Shown here: positions 28,433-38,339 of the stretch, piece after piece | Layout of the letters: every line of letters starts with the position of its first letter | Numbering within the stretch: the first letter of the stretch is position 1 | Source of the DNA: Eubacterium sp. | GTDB lineage: Bacteria > Bacillota > Clostridia > Lachnospirales > Lachnospiraceae | Reading direction: 5' to 3' | Length of the DNA: 64,000 nt | NCBI GenBank assembly: GCA_017437905.1 | Contig: JAFRWY010000047.1 | Coordinates: 1 to 64,000 of the forward strand | Notes under the pieces: generated by a model | Told to the model about the DNA's origin: nothing | The model's database searches: none | Seen by the model: the letters and a program-made list of their open reading frames with translations, nothing else | Position numbers and translations under genes: made by a program

Positions 28433-31400
28433 TTATTGCTCTTTCTTTGTAAAGTACCCCTTCCTGGTTGCGTTTCCGATTCTAGCATAGGTAGCATCAG
28501 TTTTACCGCCAGAAGTGGAAAGTGTTGATTCGTCGCCACCGACAAGACTGGTGCATTTATTAAACATGCTGCCGGAGGAGTTGATTCTTGAAGTAAAGGG
28601 AGTATATGTGGAATAGAATGATCTCCCATCTGTTTCAGCAGGATCAGAAACAAGTATTGTTTTCAAATTGCTGCATCCATTAAACATATTACTAACATTT
28701 AATGTCTGCTCATCATTTTTAGACGCATCAAACATTGATAAATCCAATGATTTTAATTTGTTACAATTACTAAACATATATTGCATATCCGTAACCATTG
28801 AACAATTGAAATCTGCGCCAAATATAACTTTTTCCAGAATGTTATCATTTCCTACATTCAAAGTGTTTCCATTCTTCGTGAAAGTCTTGTTTTCTCTCAT
28901 TCTAAACATATAATCACATTTCGTTAGATTTTCCGAACTAAAGCAGCTTAAATCAACCGTCTTAAGCGATGCGCAGTCCATAAACATATGATCCATAGTT
29001 GTGACATTTTTTGTACTTAAGCCTGATAAATCTACGGACTCAAGCAGATTACATGAATCAAACATACTACACATATTTTCACTAAGACTATTAATAAACC
29101 TATAGTCTGAATACTCACCTACGCTCCTATCGTAAATCCCCTCCAACAGCTTTGCAGAACTGAAAAAGTGATCAAATGATTTCACCAGTGAAATATCCAC
29201 GCCCTGAAAATCAACCCATTTCAGGTTGTTAGATTGTCCCGTATTATTCCTTACATAGTTAAACATTTGCACTGTGTTTTCATGTATATATACCTTTGTT
29301 GCTTCCGAATACCAGTTAAATACATTATCGGAATCTATCCATGCGTAAATCGGAATCCTGACTCCTGAATCAGGATCTGTGTAAGATGCATCCGATATTT
29401 CGATTGCGCCACTCTTATATGATTCATAAACAGCTTTATCGGTACATCTCTGGAATCCTGTCAATACTGTAATATCCTTACCAAATCCAAACGAATTTAC
29501 CCAGTTATCCCCCATCCTCTTAAACTTTGCATATGTGGTCTTTGTAAAATATCCCTGCGAACTATCTCTGCCACTTACTACTCTTCCGTCTATCCATCCG
29601 TATTTTGTCTTGTTATAATAGGATTTGTCAGAAGCCTTGATATCAACAAACTTTGTTCCGTTTCCGCCAACAAGGTTTGTAAGCTTATCGCCAAACATTA
29701 TCTGGTTGTCTTTATTAATGACGAAATCTTCAGAAGCATAGATCGTCGTGAGATCACTTGCCGTCTTCCCGTTCACTGTATCACCTGACTGGGTTCCAAA
29801 CATGTAATAGAAGCCCTTCTTATCTTCCCTCACAATCTTTTCAGTGTTGAAATTGGTAAGATCCAATTCTCTAAGGCTATAGCAACTGTCGAACATATAT
29901 TGCATATCTTTCGCATTTGACGTATCAAATTTATCCAGACCAATGATAGTTGTAAGGCTGAAGCACCCCCTGAACAACGAATTAAAATCTGTCATACCTG
30001 TACTTGAATCCGGATTACCTGTATTGGTCTTAATCTCGCCCTCCTCACCGACATTTCCAAAATCTATCGACGTAAGGCGTGAACATCCCTCGAAAACAGA
30101 ATTCCAATTCCATGGAGAAGCATTAAGCCCGGAGAAAGTCACTGTGGTAAGGCCTTTTGAGCCCATCATAAACTGTTTCATTCTCTGAAGATTTGGAACG
30201 TCAAAATCTGTAAAGCTAATGGATGAAAGATTGTCGTTCGATCCCATGAGTGACTGATCAACAGAATAAAGTGATTGAATACTTATATGTTCAAAGCTAA
30301 CTGACGTTGCTGCTTTCTTTATTGGTTGACATAACTTGTAAAAGCCATTTCCTGTACTTGTCGATGTTGCATTGGAAGCTGATGAAACATTTGAAAGATT
30401 CATGTCCTTAATCGTAATATTAAGCACCTTGTTTTCATCAACAATTGCACCCGCATTTTTAAATGCATCGTCGCAGGTCACACTATTATTTAGTATACAC
30501 GCTGTACCATCCTTTCCTGAGCCTTTTAAAGTTATACCAGTAAGACCTGTGCAGTTTTCAAAAATATTATTGAATGTATTCACATAAGTTATGTCGAAGG
30601 TAACCGTATCTATAAAGGCCGTGCATCCTCTGAACATATAAGCACAGTTTGTCCCGGCCGGATACTTCGGTGTGATACCTGAAACTTTAGGCCACTGAAG
30701 AGCTGTACAACCGTCAAACATGTAGCTCATGTCGTTCGCTTTATCCGTATTAAGATTATCCAGACTGACATTACCTGAAGTTCCGCCAAAAGCTATACAT
30801 GCACGGAACATGTTTTTCATATTGACAACTGTTACATCTTCAGATGTCGAAATATCTGATCCTGTAAAGACCACGCTGTTCAGAGAACTGCAATTTCTGA
30901 ACATTGAATACATAGTATCAACCTTCGGGAAATTCGAATCGGTAATGCTGACAGACTCAAGCGATGTAGCTGCCGATGTGGAAGTATCACTTCCAAAGGT
31001 CTGATTAAAAGATGTTACCCCCGGAGCATATATATTATCTATCACAACATTTTTAACTGATGGTCTTATGTGGGAAAAGAATCCATTCATTCCGTTGCTG
31101 GTAAGCGAAGAAAACTTCAGATTCTTTAGGGTAACGCTGGTCAGTTTGGAGCAGTTATTAAATATATTACCCGCACCGGTTATCGTGGATGTAGCTGCAT
31201 TTTCGTCATCATTATCGCTGTTGCTTCCGGTAAGTGTCACCGCAGTAAGCTCTGAACAGCCTAAGAACATACTGCTGATGTTACTGCTCCGGTCTATATG
31301 AAAGTCTTTAACCGATGTCAGTCCACTACAGCCGTTAAACATATTATTAAAATCATTAACCGTAGTCGTATCAAACAGATCGAAATCAAGCTCGCCGGTA

Positions 31401-34400
31401 AGACCTGTGCAGCCAGCAAACATCCAGCTCGTATTTGTGCACGCCGAAAACGAAGTTCCATCAAAACTGATACCCGTAGATGTAATACCGGTACAGTTAC
31501 GGAACATCTGATTCATTGTTGTTACCGCAGAAAAGTCTGAATTTGTGATACTTACAGATGTCAGATTCTTTGCAGCATATTCTTCATTATCGCTTCCGAA
31601 TAAGGAAGCAAGCGTTGTAGTCGTCGGGAGAGAAACATTATCTATCGTAACACTGCATAAGGTCTCCTTTACACTATTAGGGAAGAATCCTGTAAAGCCC
31701 ACGTTCGAAACAAAATTAAGTTTAAGTCCTCTGATCGTAATATCCTCAACACTCGCACAGTTAAGGAATATATTATATGTTCCATTTGTAAGATTCGTCA
31801 CCACTGCATTATCAGCGGAACTGTCAGCATTATTGCCGCATAAGGTTACCTTTTCCAAATCTGTGCAACCTTCAAACATTCGGCTAATCTTGATTGCATA
31901 GGTTATATTCAGAGACACTTTTGTAAGGCCGCTACACCTGAGATACATACCCTCGCAGTTTACTCCCGCAGGATTTGAAGGTACTGCAAAAGTCATATTA
32001 TCAAACGGAAGTGCTTCACAGCTTTCAAACATATAATCCATAGCAGTGATTGCAGGAAAGCTGACGTATTGATTAGTTCTAAGCGTTTCAAGATTCTTAC
32101 AGTTTCTGAACATATGGCTGGCGTTCGTAAGCGATTCGCCGCTGATTCCGCTAAAATCAATACTGGTGATATCACCACATGCATCAACTGCGTTTCCCAT
32201 ATCAAACATGAAACTCATATTGGTGACACTTGACGTGTCAAAGTTTGAGATATCCACCGACTCAAGAGCCGCGCATGTCCCAAACATATAGCTCATATTT
32301 GTAACATCGGATGTCTCAAGATGCGATACGAAATTATTTGATTTCATGTTTTTCGCACCATTATGGAGCTTCTGGAGACTTCCTTCAGCCTTCATATCGG
32401 AACCATCCTCAGTAAACACGTAGATGTCATATCGGGATGTATCTTCCGAATTTTTTACACTGTACGCAACAGTATATGAAGGATAATCATCATCTACATA
32501 ACTGATCACATATTTACCATGCGAATCCTTTTTAAGCCTGGTACCCGATTCCGTTATCGATGTGGTCGAAAGACATCTTTCCCTGAATAAATCATCATAA
32601 CCCGGTCTTTCTGTCCCTGTAAGGAAGTGAACAGATGCGATATTTGAGGCATTGCCATTCGCAAGGTAATTGAATTTGTTTCCTGCAAGAGGTGTATCGC
32701 TCGTATTACTCGATGCAACCATAAGCTTTGTTGTAAGATCCGCCACATCTATCTCGGCAACCTCACCATAACCGCTATAATCTTCATTATAAAGCTTATC
32801 AAGCATTATTTCAGAACAGTCCCGGATTCTGTTCCTGCAGTCCGGGTCCTCCTTACCGCTCAGGTCATCACTTACAGTGTAATCCTTGTCGCTCTCATAT
32901 ATATGCCAGAATTTAAGCTTTTTTACGGACTGAGCGATAGGTTCCCCATTTACTAAAATATCATTATCATCAAAAACAGAATATGTCTCTCCTAAATTCG
33001 CATCAAAATTCACCGGTGATTCCGCATCCACCGGATATATCTCTCCAATCAATTCATTTCTTGTGTATTCTTTATTAAACATGAATACTGCATTTTCAGC
33101 GTCAGAACCAAAGGTGACAATGCCTTCATAGCTGTTGTCATCTTTCAGAATTCCTCTTACATAAAGGGTTTTATTAATATCTGCCGGCAGTTCAAATCTT
33201 ACTCCATTTGCGGTGATATTGGCTGATGCTGCGTCTATATTCCGAGAGCTGTCTATCTCATTTGCTGCCCAGCTTACCACTTCATTCCATATGTCAGATC
33301 CGCTGATCCATGCGTAGCCGCCTTCTCCTTCGGAATCAGATCTGTAATCCGTCCCCTCCTTCATTACCCATTTGTCATAGGTCACAGCATCTTCATTTTC
33401 TTCTGTAGCAAGAGATTCAATATTTAAAGCATCCTCCGCATTGCCATCAATTTCAACATTATCACTGATCAGCGTCTCATCAGCAAGACCATAATCAACT
33501 GTTATCGTATCCTTTAACCTGTCTTTATCAACATCACTGTCTATTGCGCCGTCAACGTCCACTTCCACCTTCAATGTATCAGGATTATACGCAAAAAAGC
33601 TGACCGGTACTTCTACTGTCTTTTGTTTTACGCGGCCAATGATCCGGATCTCTCCGCCATTCTGTTCGGCAACGATTCCGCTCAGGTAATTCTTTACTTC
33701 ATCAAGGCTTCCCTGTCCACCTCCCCAGCTCCATTCATAATCATTCTCAAAAAATGTAGTATTAATGGTGACATCAGGCTCATCAACAAGCTCGTCCGTT
33801 TCGTTATAGCTAGTAGTCAATGATGTGGGGGTTGTTCCATTCCTAAATGACATGGCCGTTCTTTCCTGTCCGGTAATACTTCCGGTAACAGCCGGAGCCG
33901 CCTCAAAAATAACCGTCATGTTGTATGAAGATCCATAATCAACAGTACTTTCCTCTTCTGTACTGTTTTCAAATCCTGTTTCAGGTGTATCATTTGACGC
34001 AGTTGTTTCGTCAATATCGAAGGAAACAACCGTTTCCTCACCATCTTCACCCGTAATAACCGTATATCTCTTGGTACCGGCAGTATCACTCTTATAATCA
34101 TCCGACGGCCATACGCATATATAATTGTCTCTTTTTGCATTTACTACAAGTGTGTCTTCCTGTTCTACCTTTTCCCAGTTCGTCCCGTCATAATAATAAT
34201 ATGATCCGTCTTCAGCCCTGTATAATGCTTCGGCTATCGTATAACAGCCGATACTGTCAGATGTACCATCTGCATACATATTGAACTGCTTTACGGTATA
34301 GATAATAAACTCCGTATTATCAGAAAGTCCCGATGTTTTCAGAGCTTCCTCTCTCATTTTTTTCGGTACGTACAGAAGATTGTTCGTATACACATCGTTC

Positions 34401-34624
34401 ATCATGGTTTGTGCAGCCGTAAGGGCTTCCTTGCCTTCAGCTATGTACTGTTTTTCCTTTGCACTGTCTGTAAAACCAAGAAGAGCCGGTATCGCAACCG
34501 CCGCCAGTACAGCAATTATAACCAGCACCACAAGAAGCTCCACCATGGTGAAGCCCTTCTTCTCATTCCTTATAGAGTTTTTGCGTGCACGGCTCATATA
34601 CCGTGTGATCATATTTGTTTTCAT
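28433..34624 (-). CDS. Giant type IV prepilin-like adhesin with BspA/DUF285 repeats (2063 aa)
   Basis: First gene of the pilus operon. The leader of 24 residues ends NEKKG, followed by FTMVELLVVLVIIAVLAAVAIPALLG, with glutamate at +5. After a pilin-like N-terminus and a beta-rich region of about 600 residues, from near residue 770 it carries dense DUF285/BspA repeats (consensus VTNMSYMFxxCxxLxSxDxSxFDTSS). They run to a GYFT box near 1690; a spacer follows, then a second repeat block to the C-terminal GYFTKKEQ. BspA-type leucine-rich repeats mediate adhesion to host or matrix proteins. I chose ATG 34624 (GAGGAAA upstream); the frame stays open 30 codons further but only through the palindromic element. 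No wall-sorting signal is present. Confidence 0.88.
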   Translation of the reverse strand: MKTNMITRYMSRARKNSIRNEKKGFTMVELLVVLVIIAVLAAVAIPALLGFTDSAKEKQYIAEGKEALTAAQTMMNDVYTNNLLYVPKKMREEALKTSGLSDNTEFIIYTVKQFNMYADGTSDSIGCYTIAEALYRAEDGSYYYYDGTNWEKVEQEDTLVVNAKRDNYICVWPSDDYKSDTAGTKRYTVITGEDGEETVVSFDIDETTASNDTPETGFENSTEEESTVDYGSSYNMTVIFEAAPAVTGSITGQERTAMSFRNGTTPTSLTTSYNETDELVDEPDVTINTTFFENDYEWSWGGGQGSLDEVKNYLSGIVAEQNGGEIRIIGRVKQKTVEVPVSFFAYNPDTLKVEVDVDGAIDSDVDKDRLKDTITVDYGLADETLISDNVEIDGNAEDALNIESLATEENEDAVTYDKWVMKEGTDYRSDSEGEGGYAWISGSDIWNEVVSWAANEIDSSRNIDAASANITANGVRFELPADINKTLYVRGILKDDNSYEGIVTFGSDAENAVFMFNKEYTRNELIGEIYPVDAESPVNFDANLGETYSVFDDNDILVNGEPIAQSVKKLKFWHIYESDKDYTVSDDLSGKEDPDCRNRIRDCSEIMLDKLYNEDYSGYGEVAEIDVADLTTKLMVASSNTSDTPLAGNKFNYLANGNASNIASVHFLTGTERPGYDDLFRERCLSTTSITESGTRLKKDSHGKYVISYVDDDYPSYTVAYSVKNSEDTSRYDIYVFTEDGSDMKAEGSLQKLHNGAKNMKSNNFVSHLETSDVTNMSYMFGTCAALESVDISNFDTSSVTNMSFMFDMGNAVDACGDITSIDFSGISGESLTNASHMFRNCKNLETLRTNQYVSFPAITAMDYMFESCEALPFDNMTFAVPSNPAGVNCEGMYLRCSGLTKVSLNITYAIKISRMFEGCTDLEKVTLCGNNADSSADNAVVTNLTNGTYNIFLNCASVEDITIRGLKLNFVSNVGFTGFFPNSVKETLCSVTIDNVSLPTTTTLASLFGSDNEEYAAKNLTSVSITNSDFSAVTTMNQMFRNCTGITSTGISFDGTSFSACTNTSWMFAGCTGLTGELDFDLFDTTTVNDFNNMFNGCSGLTSVKDFHIDRSSNISSMFLGCSELTAVTLTGSNSDNDDENAATSTITGAGNIFNNCSKLTSVTLKNLKFSSLTSNGMNGFFSHIRPSVKNVVIDNIYAPGVTSFNQTFGSDTSTSAATSLESVSITDSNFPKVDTMYSMFRNCSSLNSVVFTGSDISTSEDVTVVNMKNMFRACIAFGGTSGNVSLDNLNTDKANDMSYMFDGCTALQWPKVSGITPKYPAGTNCAYMFRGCTAFIDTVTFDITYVNTFNNIFENCTGLTGITLKGSGKDGTACILNNSVTCDDAFKNAGAIVDENKVLNITIKDMNLSNVSSASNATSTSTGNGFYKLCQPIKKAATSVSFEHISIQSLYSVDQSLMGSNDNLSSISFTDFDVPNLQRMKQFMMGSKGLTTVTFSGLNASPWNWNSVFEGCSRLTSIDFGNVGEEGEIKTNTGNPDSSTGMTDFNSLFRGCFSLTTIIGLDKFDTSNAKDMQYMFDSCYSLRELDLTNFNTEKIVREDKKGFYYMFGTQSGDTVNGKTASDLTTIYASEDFVINKDNQIMFGDKLTNLVGGNGTKFVDIKASDKSYYNKTKYGWIDGRVVSGRDSSQGYFTKTTYAKFKRMGDNWVNSFGFGKDITVLTGFQRCTDKAVYESYKSGAIEISDASYTDPDSGVRIPIYAWIDSDNVFNWYSEATKVYIHENTVQMFNYVRNNTGQSNNLKWVDFQGVDISLVKSFDHFFSSAKLLEGIYDRSVGEYSDYRFINSLSENMCSMFDSCNLLESVDLSGLSTKNVTTMDHMFMDCASLKTVDLSCFSSENLTKCDYMFRMRENKTFTKNGNTLNVGNDNILEKVIFGADFNCSMVTDMQYMFSNCNKLKSLDLSMFDASKNDEQTLNVSNMFNGCSNLKTILVSDPAETDGRSFYSTYTPFTSRINSSGSMFNKCTSLVGGDESTLSTSGGKTDATYARIGNATRKGYFTKKEQ

Positions 34625-34647
34625 ACGCATTTCCTCTAGTTTCATAA

Positions 34648-34673
34648 GATTCTTCGCTACGCTCAGAATGACA
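34648..34673. repeat. Interspersed palindromic element at the head of the pilus operon
   Basis: GATTCTTCGCTACGCTCAGAATGACA; a variant with GATTC/GAATG arms (compensated change), between the operon promoter and the first start codon, so it would be in the leader RNA. Confidence 0.75.
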
Positions 34674-34729
34674 CCATTTTCATATGGGTACACTACCCCT
34701 ATGCTATCATTCAACCTATACTTATGCAG

Positions 34730-34758
34730 ATTTTACCATAGAACACGGGCATATGCAA
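34730..34758 (-). promoter_or_regulatory. Promoter of the type IV pilus operon
   Basis: On the minus strand TTGCAT (34753-34758), a 17-base spacer and TAAAAT (34730-34735) precede the first giant pilin by about 100 bases. It is the only strong promoter seen before the operon's run of more than 20 kb. Confidence 0.75.
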
Positions 34759-34814
34759 GAAACCGCCCCCTTTTGTTCATACTTTATTCATAAAAAAGTT
34801 TGTGAAAATTCACC

Positions 34815-34842
34815 AAAAAAGGGAATCGCATGTGCGATTCCC
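34815..34842 (-). terminator. Intrinsic terminator after the Rpn-like remnants
   Basis: GGGAATCGCA pairs with TGCGATTCCC (34821-34830, 34833-34842), followed on the minus strand by TTTTTT. It insulates the pilus operon promoter from the remnants upstream. Confidence 0.8.
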
Positions 34843-34845
34843 TCA

Positions 34846-34970
34846 TCATAATGGCCATAACTCGGTTTCATCCTGCAGTTCTTTGTACTTCTGATACATG
34901 TGTTCCATAAGATGCCCGACGGCCGACAGCAGTATCTTCCGGGCTCCTGCTGAGACTTGGGCTACCAGAT
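34846..34970 (-). pseudogene. C-terminal fragment of a second Rpn-like nuclease gene
   Basis: The minus strand reads VAQVSAGARKILLSAV, then GHLMEHMYQKYKELQDE and a stop. This closely matches the segment AGQISAGDRKVLLSAARLLMEHLYQKYEEIQE of the neighbouring remnant, both in protein and in DNA. It has no start and about 40 residues, so it is a leftover of a duplicated or recombined paralogue. Confidence 0.7.
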
Positions 34971-34977
34971 GGTTACT

Positions 34978-35472
34978 CTATTCCGCCTTTGACTCATACT
35001 GTGCCAACCGTTCGGTGAGTAATCTGATCTGCTCACCCATTTCCCTAAGCTCTTCATGTCGCCTTTCGAGTTCCTCGTGTTGCCTTTCCAGTTCCTCCTG
35101 CTGCTTTGCTATCTCCTCATCCTTGCTTTCCAGTGCATCGATGTAGTCATCCACATCCAGTCTCAATGAATGATCATGCATATCCCGAATCACCTCCTGT
35201 ATCTCTTCGTACTTCTGATACAAGTGCTCCATAAGCAGCCTGGCAGCCGAAAGTAATACCTTCCGGTCTCCTGCTGAGATTTGGCCCGCCAGATACATTT
35301 GCTCTATTACACAAATTATATCATTGCGATAAAGATTAAGCAACTTTCGGATATTCTCCTGAGAGCGCTTTTTCTGAAGGTCGTTTCGGAGGCTGAGAAG
35401 TTTGAACGGCAGAAGGATCACCATACTGCGTTCTCTGATCTCCTTTGCTGTTTTTTCCTGAAAACGAATCAC
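34978..35472 (-). pseudogene. 5'-truncated Rpn/PD-(D/E)XK transposase-family protein (C-terminal half)
   Basis: The 164-residue frame begins at a GTG with no ribosome site and matches only the C-terminal half of the Rpn-like family. It shows the KEIRERSMVILLPFKLLSLRN segment, the LLNLYRNDIICVIEQMY helices, the ISAGDRKVLL motif and a terminal coiled coil of EELERxHEEL repeats. The N-terminal nuclease domain with its catalytic D-ExK motif is missing, and upstream bases do not encode it in any frame. The intact family are mobile-DNA-associated nucleases of about 300 residues. I infer a decayed gene; a residual short protein cannot be excluded. Confidence 0.7.
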
Positions 35473-35663
35473 TGTAACATGATGGCAGAAAACTCAATTT
35501 GGTTTACATAAAACACTAAATTCTTGTCACCTTTACACATGTAATTTTGTGAATATTACCGGTTCGTTTTTGTTGCATATGCAAATTCTCCGGGCATGAA
35601 CCACATACCTGCATAACAACATAGCTACCCAGCCACACAACCACACAGCTGCTAACCGCATAA

Positions 35664-36839
35664 TTAAATGTCTCCGTACACCGCGTTCACCACATTCCTG
35701 GCAAGTCTTGTGGTTCCGGCCCCGGCACGCTGAAGGAAGAGCGTGACCGAGATTTCTGCGTCCGGATCGATCAGCACGTACGGGCCGGTCCAGCCGTCCC
35801 AGCCGAAGGATCCCACGGAGGCCAAAGATCCGGCCTGATTACGGTTTTCTATACAACGGACAAGATTTCCGTAGCCGTAGCCCCAGAGGTTTTCCCAGTC
35901 ATAGGAAACGCGCTGTTCCGGTTTAAGTCCGTTTTCGCGCATGAAATCAATGGTTCGGGGCTGCAGGATCCGTTTTATCGATGCATCGGTTGCCGTATCT
36001 CCTTCCATCGCTCCGCCGGCCAAACCCCCGGCAAACCTTGAGAAGTCCCTCGCCGTAGAGAAGAGTCCGGCGCCTCCGGACTGAAATGCCGGTTCTTCTT
36101 CATAATCATAAATGCACAAGTTTACATAACTCGTTTTCGTCGGATGGTCTCCTGCATTGTCATACAGCACTGCCAGCCGGTCCCGCTTCTCCTTCGGAAC
36201 ATAAAATGCAGTATCCTTCATCCCCAGGGGATCAAGGATATTTTCCCGCAGAAACTGCCCGAAGCTCTGTCCGGTGATCCGTTCGATCAGCGCACCCAGC
36301 ACATCCGCGGATGCACCGTACATCCACTTCTCTCCCGCCGGGAACATAAGCGGCGCTTTCGCCACACCCTTTGCGAAGCCCTGCGTCGTCATGGAATTTC
36401 CGTCAAGGATGCTCTCGTCCAGACGCCCCCAGAGGTCATTTGTCTCACCGATCCCCTCCGCGCCGTCACCGGGGTACGGAATTCCCGAGGTCATGTTCAG
36501 AAGATCCCGCACCCGGATCGACGGGCTTGCAATCCGCTGCCCTTCGCGTACATAGTAGGGCCCGGCATATTCCGGCATATAAACCTCCAGCCGCTCGCCG
36601 ATATCCAGCTGTCCCCGCTCCACCAGAAGCATACAGGCCACACCTGTTACCACCTTCGTCGCAGAGTAAGCCCGGCAAATGGTGTCCTCCGTAAAAGGCA
36701 CACCCTGTTCCACATCCGCAAGGCCCGCACTGTAAGTAAACACCGGCTCTCCGCCCTTTGTTACCACCAGCGACGCACCATTTTCTTCCTTACGCGCGAT
36801 GAAATCATCCATCACCTTCCGTACGTGTTCAAATCCCAT
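35664..36839 (-). CDS. Serine hydrolase of the beta-lactamase/class C (PF00144) family
   Basis: A 391-residue penicillin-binding-protein-like hydrolase or esterase. The catalytic SxxK is S59-A-T-K62 (CRAYSATKVVTG). The second motif region reads WMYGASADVLGALIERITG, with tyrosine in place but not the usual YxN. A GAGLFSTARDFSRFA segment and a final WDGWTGPYVLIDP block fit the family. No signal peptide is seen, so it is probably cytoplasmic. I chose ATG 36839 because AAAGGGAG lies just upstream; a start 37 codons earlier has none. The upstream membrane-protein gene ends 52 bases before it and the two may form an operon. Substrate unknown. Confidence 0.9.
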   Translation of the reverse strand: MGFEHVRKVMDDFIARKEENGASLVVTKGGEPVFTYSAGLADVEQGVPFTEDTICRAYSATKVVTGVACMLLVERGQLDIGERLEVYMPEYAGPYYVREGQRIASPSIRVRDLLNMTSGIPYPGDGAEGIGETNDLWGRLDESILDGNSMTTQGFAKGVAKAPLMFPAGEKWMYGASADVLGALIERITGQSFGQFLRENILDPLGMKDTAFYVPKEKRDRLAVLYDNAGDHPTKTSYVNLCIYDYEEEPAFQSGGAGLFSTARDFSRFAGGLAGGAMEGDTATDASIKRILQPRTIDFMRENGLKPEQRVSYDWENLWGYGYGNLVRCIENRNQAGSLASVGSFGWDGWTGPYVLIDPDAEISVTLFLQRAGAGTTRLARNVVNAVYGDI

Positions 36840-36891
36840 ATCCTTATTCTCCCTTTGATTATGATTATTCATCGATAATCTCAAGCCTGTG

Positions 36892-38217
36892 TTATTCTTT
36901 GCAGATGAATACCCTTGCGTTTTGTCCCAGCAACAGTTCCTGCGCGGCAAATGCAGTGCCGAGGATCATCAGGAACTCATATTCCCAAAGAGCTCCATAG
37001 CTGAGCAGCCACGCGGCAATGATCAGGATCACCGTAAGCAGTACCCGTGATGTGATCCTGGACAGGATGTCCGTTTTCTTCTCCACCACATCGGTACCTC
37101 CGATGGCATAACGATATGTGGCCATGGGGATGATCACGCCGATCAGGAACGCATCCAGCAGGAAGATCAGACCCACCAGCACGGATCTGGTGCAAAGGAA
37201 AACAGTAACCAGCAAGCTGACCACAATATAAATGATCCGCTTCCTGCGCAGCTTCTCCTCCCGGATCAGCTCCTCGGTCATGGAATCCTCTTCCGCCGTA
37301 TCTTCGGATTCTTCATTCCTCACTCCGGGTTCCCCCGGCACCAGCCGGAAGATCACCGTCACGATAGAACCGGTCAGCATGATGATATATGCCCGGAGCC
37401 TGTTCTCCGTGTCATGCAGCGTTATAAGCGCCAGGATTCCGATCAGGATCGATGCCACATATGCGATCACGCGGGCACACACGTGGAATCCCGCCACGAC
37501 CGAAGTTTCCTTCGTCTTTGCTTCATTCCCATCCTGTGTCGTTTCCGAATCCCCGGAGTGACCTTCTCCGGTATCATCCACCCGGTCTGTCCGTCCTTCT
37601 TCCCCGGACGTCTCATTCCCACCGGCTTCCGTCTCCATCGGCGCAGCATTTTCCACAATCTCCAGCCGGATCTCATCATCCTCCGCGAGGATCCTTGTAT
37701 TCTTTGCTTCGGTCGCAGCCGGATTGGCAGCAGTTTCCTTTACGACGTCATTTTCCGGTTCCTCATCGTCTTTCCGCTTCCTGTCCGCCGCGAAGGAGTA
37801 TTCATCATCCTCGCTTCGTTCCTCTTCGTCCCCATCCTCAGCCACACGGAAATACTGCAGATATGACTCCCGTTCGAAGACCAGACTGCACACCACAAAA
37901 AGCAGCATAACTGCGATCTTCACCGGGATTCCAAGATCCGTGTAAAGTTCCAGTATTACTGCCAGTACAATGGTCCCCGCAAACCAGATCACACTTTCCG
38001 GTACGGAAATTGCCGCCCTGCTCTTCTTCTCCGGCGCGAAATGATACTCCATCCAGGATTTGAGGAGCAGCAGAACAATGATCAGGACGCCTTCCCAGAT
38101 AGCCGTCTTCCGTGTCAGGTCATAGGAAAGCGCGTGGGCGATGATATCCCCCACGGCATACCCCGCCCCTGCCTGCAGCAGGACGGAAAATAGAAAAATG
38201 AGAAATGCCCAAAACAT
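36892..38217 (-). CDS. Polytopic membrane protein with acidic cytoplasmic linker, function unknown
   Basis: A 441-residue membrane protein in two halves. Four helices (about residues 1-25, 38-55, 74-95, 98-116) are followed by a highly acidic, low-complexity segment (about 125-240, full of E, D and T). About six further helices follow from residue 250 on. The last helices include LVTVFLCTRSVLVGLIFLLDAFLIG. No transporter or enzyme signature is recognised. The start follows GAGGAAA. It precedes the serine hydrolase gene in the same direction. The acidic insert probably lies in the cytoplasm, given the basic residues nearby. Confidence 0.75.
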   Translation of the reverse strand: MFWAFLIFLFSVLLQAGAGYAVGDIIAHALSYDLTRKTAIWEGVLIIVLLLLKSWMEYHFAPEKKSRAAISVPESVIWFAGTIVLAVILELYTDLGIPVKIAVMLLFVVCSLVFERESYLQYFRVAEDGDEEERSEDDEYSFAADRKRKDDEEPENDVVKETAANPAATEAKNTRILAEDDEIRLEIVENAAPMETEAGGNETSGEEGRTDRVDDTGEGHSGDSETTQDGNEAKTKETSVVAGFHVCARVIAYVASILIGILALITLHDTENRLRAYIIMLTGSIVTVIFRLVPGEPGVRNEESEDTAEEDSMTEELIREEKLRRKRIIYIVVSLLVTVFLCTRSVLVGLIFLLDAFLIGVIIPMATYRYAIGGTDVVEKKTDILSRITSRVLLTVILIIAAWLLSYGALWEYEFLMILGTAFAAQELLLGQNARVFICKE

Positions 38218-38289
38218 CCGTTTATTTCCTCACAAAATCATCAATACAACCGTACATTAGAATACCATGAAACGCTCTCCATTTCAAGG

Positions 38290-38322
38290 AAAGCGGGGGC
38301 GCACATCTGTAGTGCGCCCCCG
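38290..38322. terminator. Strong GC hairpin, probable terminator
   Basis: CGGGGGCGCAC (38294-38304) pairs with GTGCGCCCCCG (38312-38322): 11 base pairs and a 7-base loop. The T-tract is weak on both sides (CTTTCCTT on the minus strand). It separates the kinase remnants from the membrane-protein gene. Confidence 0.5.
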
Positions 38323-38339
38323 GCAGTTCTTATCGTCTC

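Noticed and set aside
34978..35472. An intact coiled-coil gene
   Set aside because: The sequence matches the C-terminal half of a longer nuclease family and lacks a start signal, so called a truncated gene.
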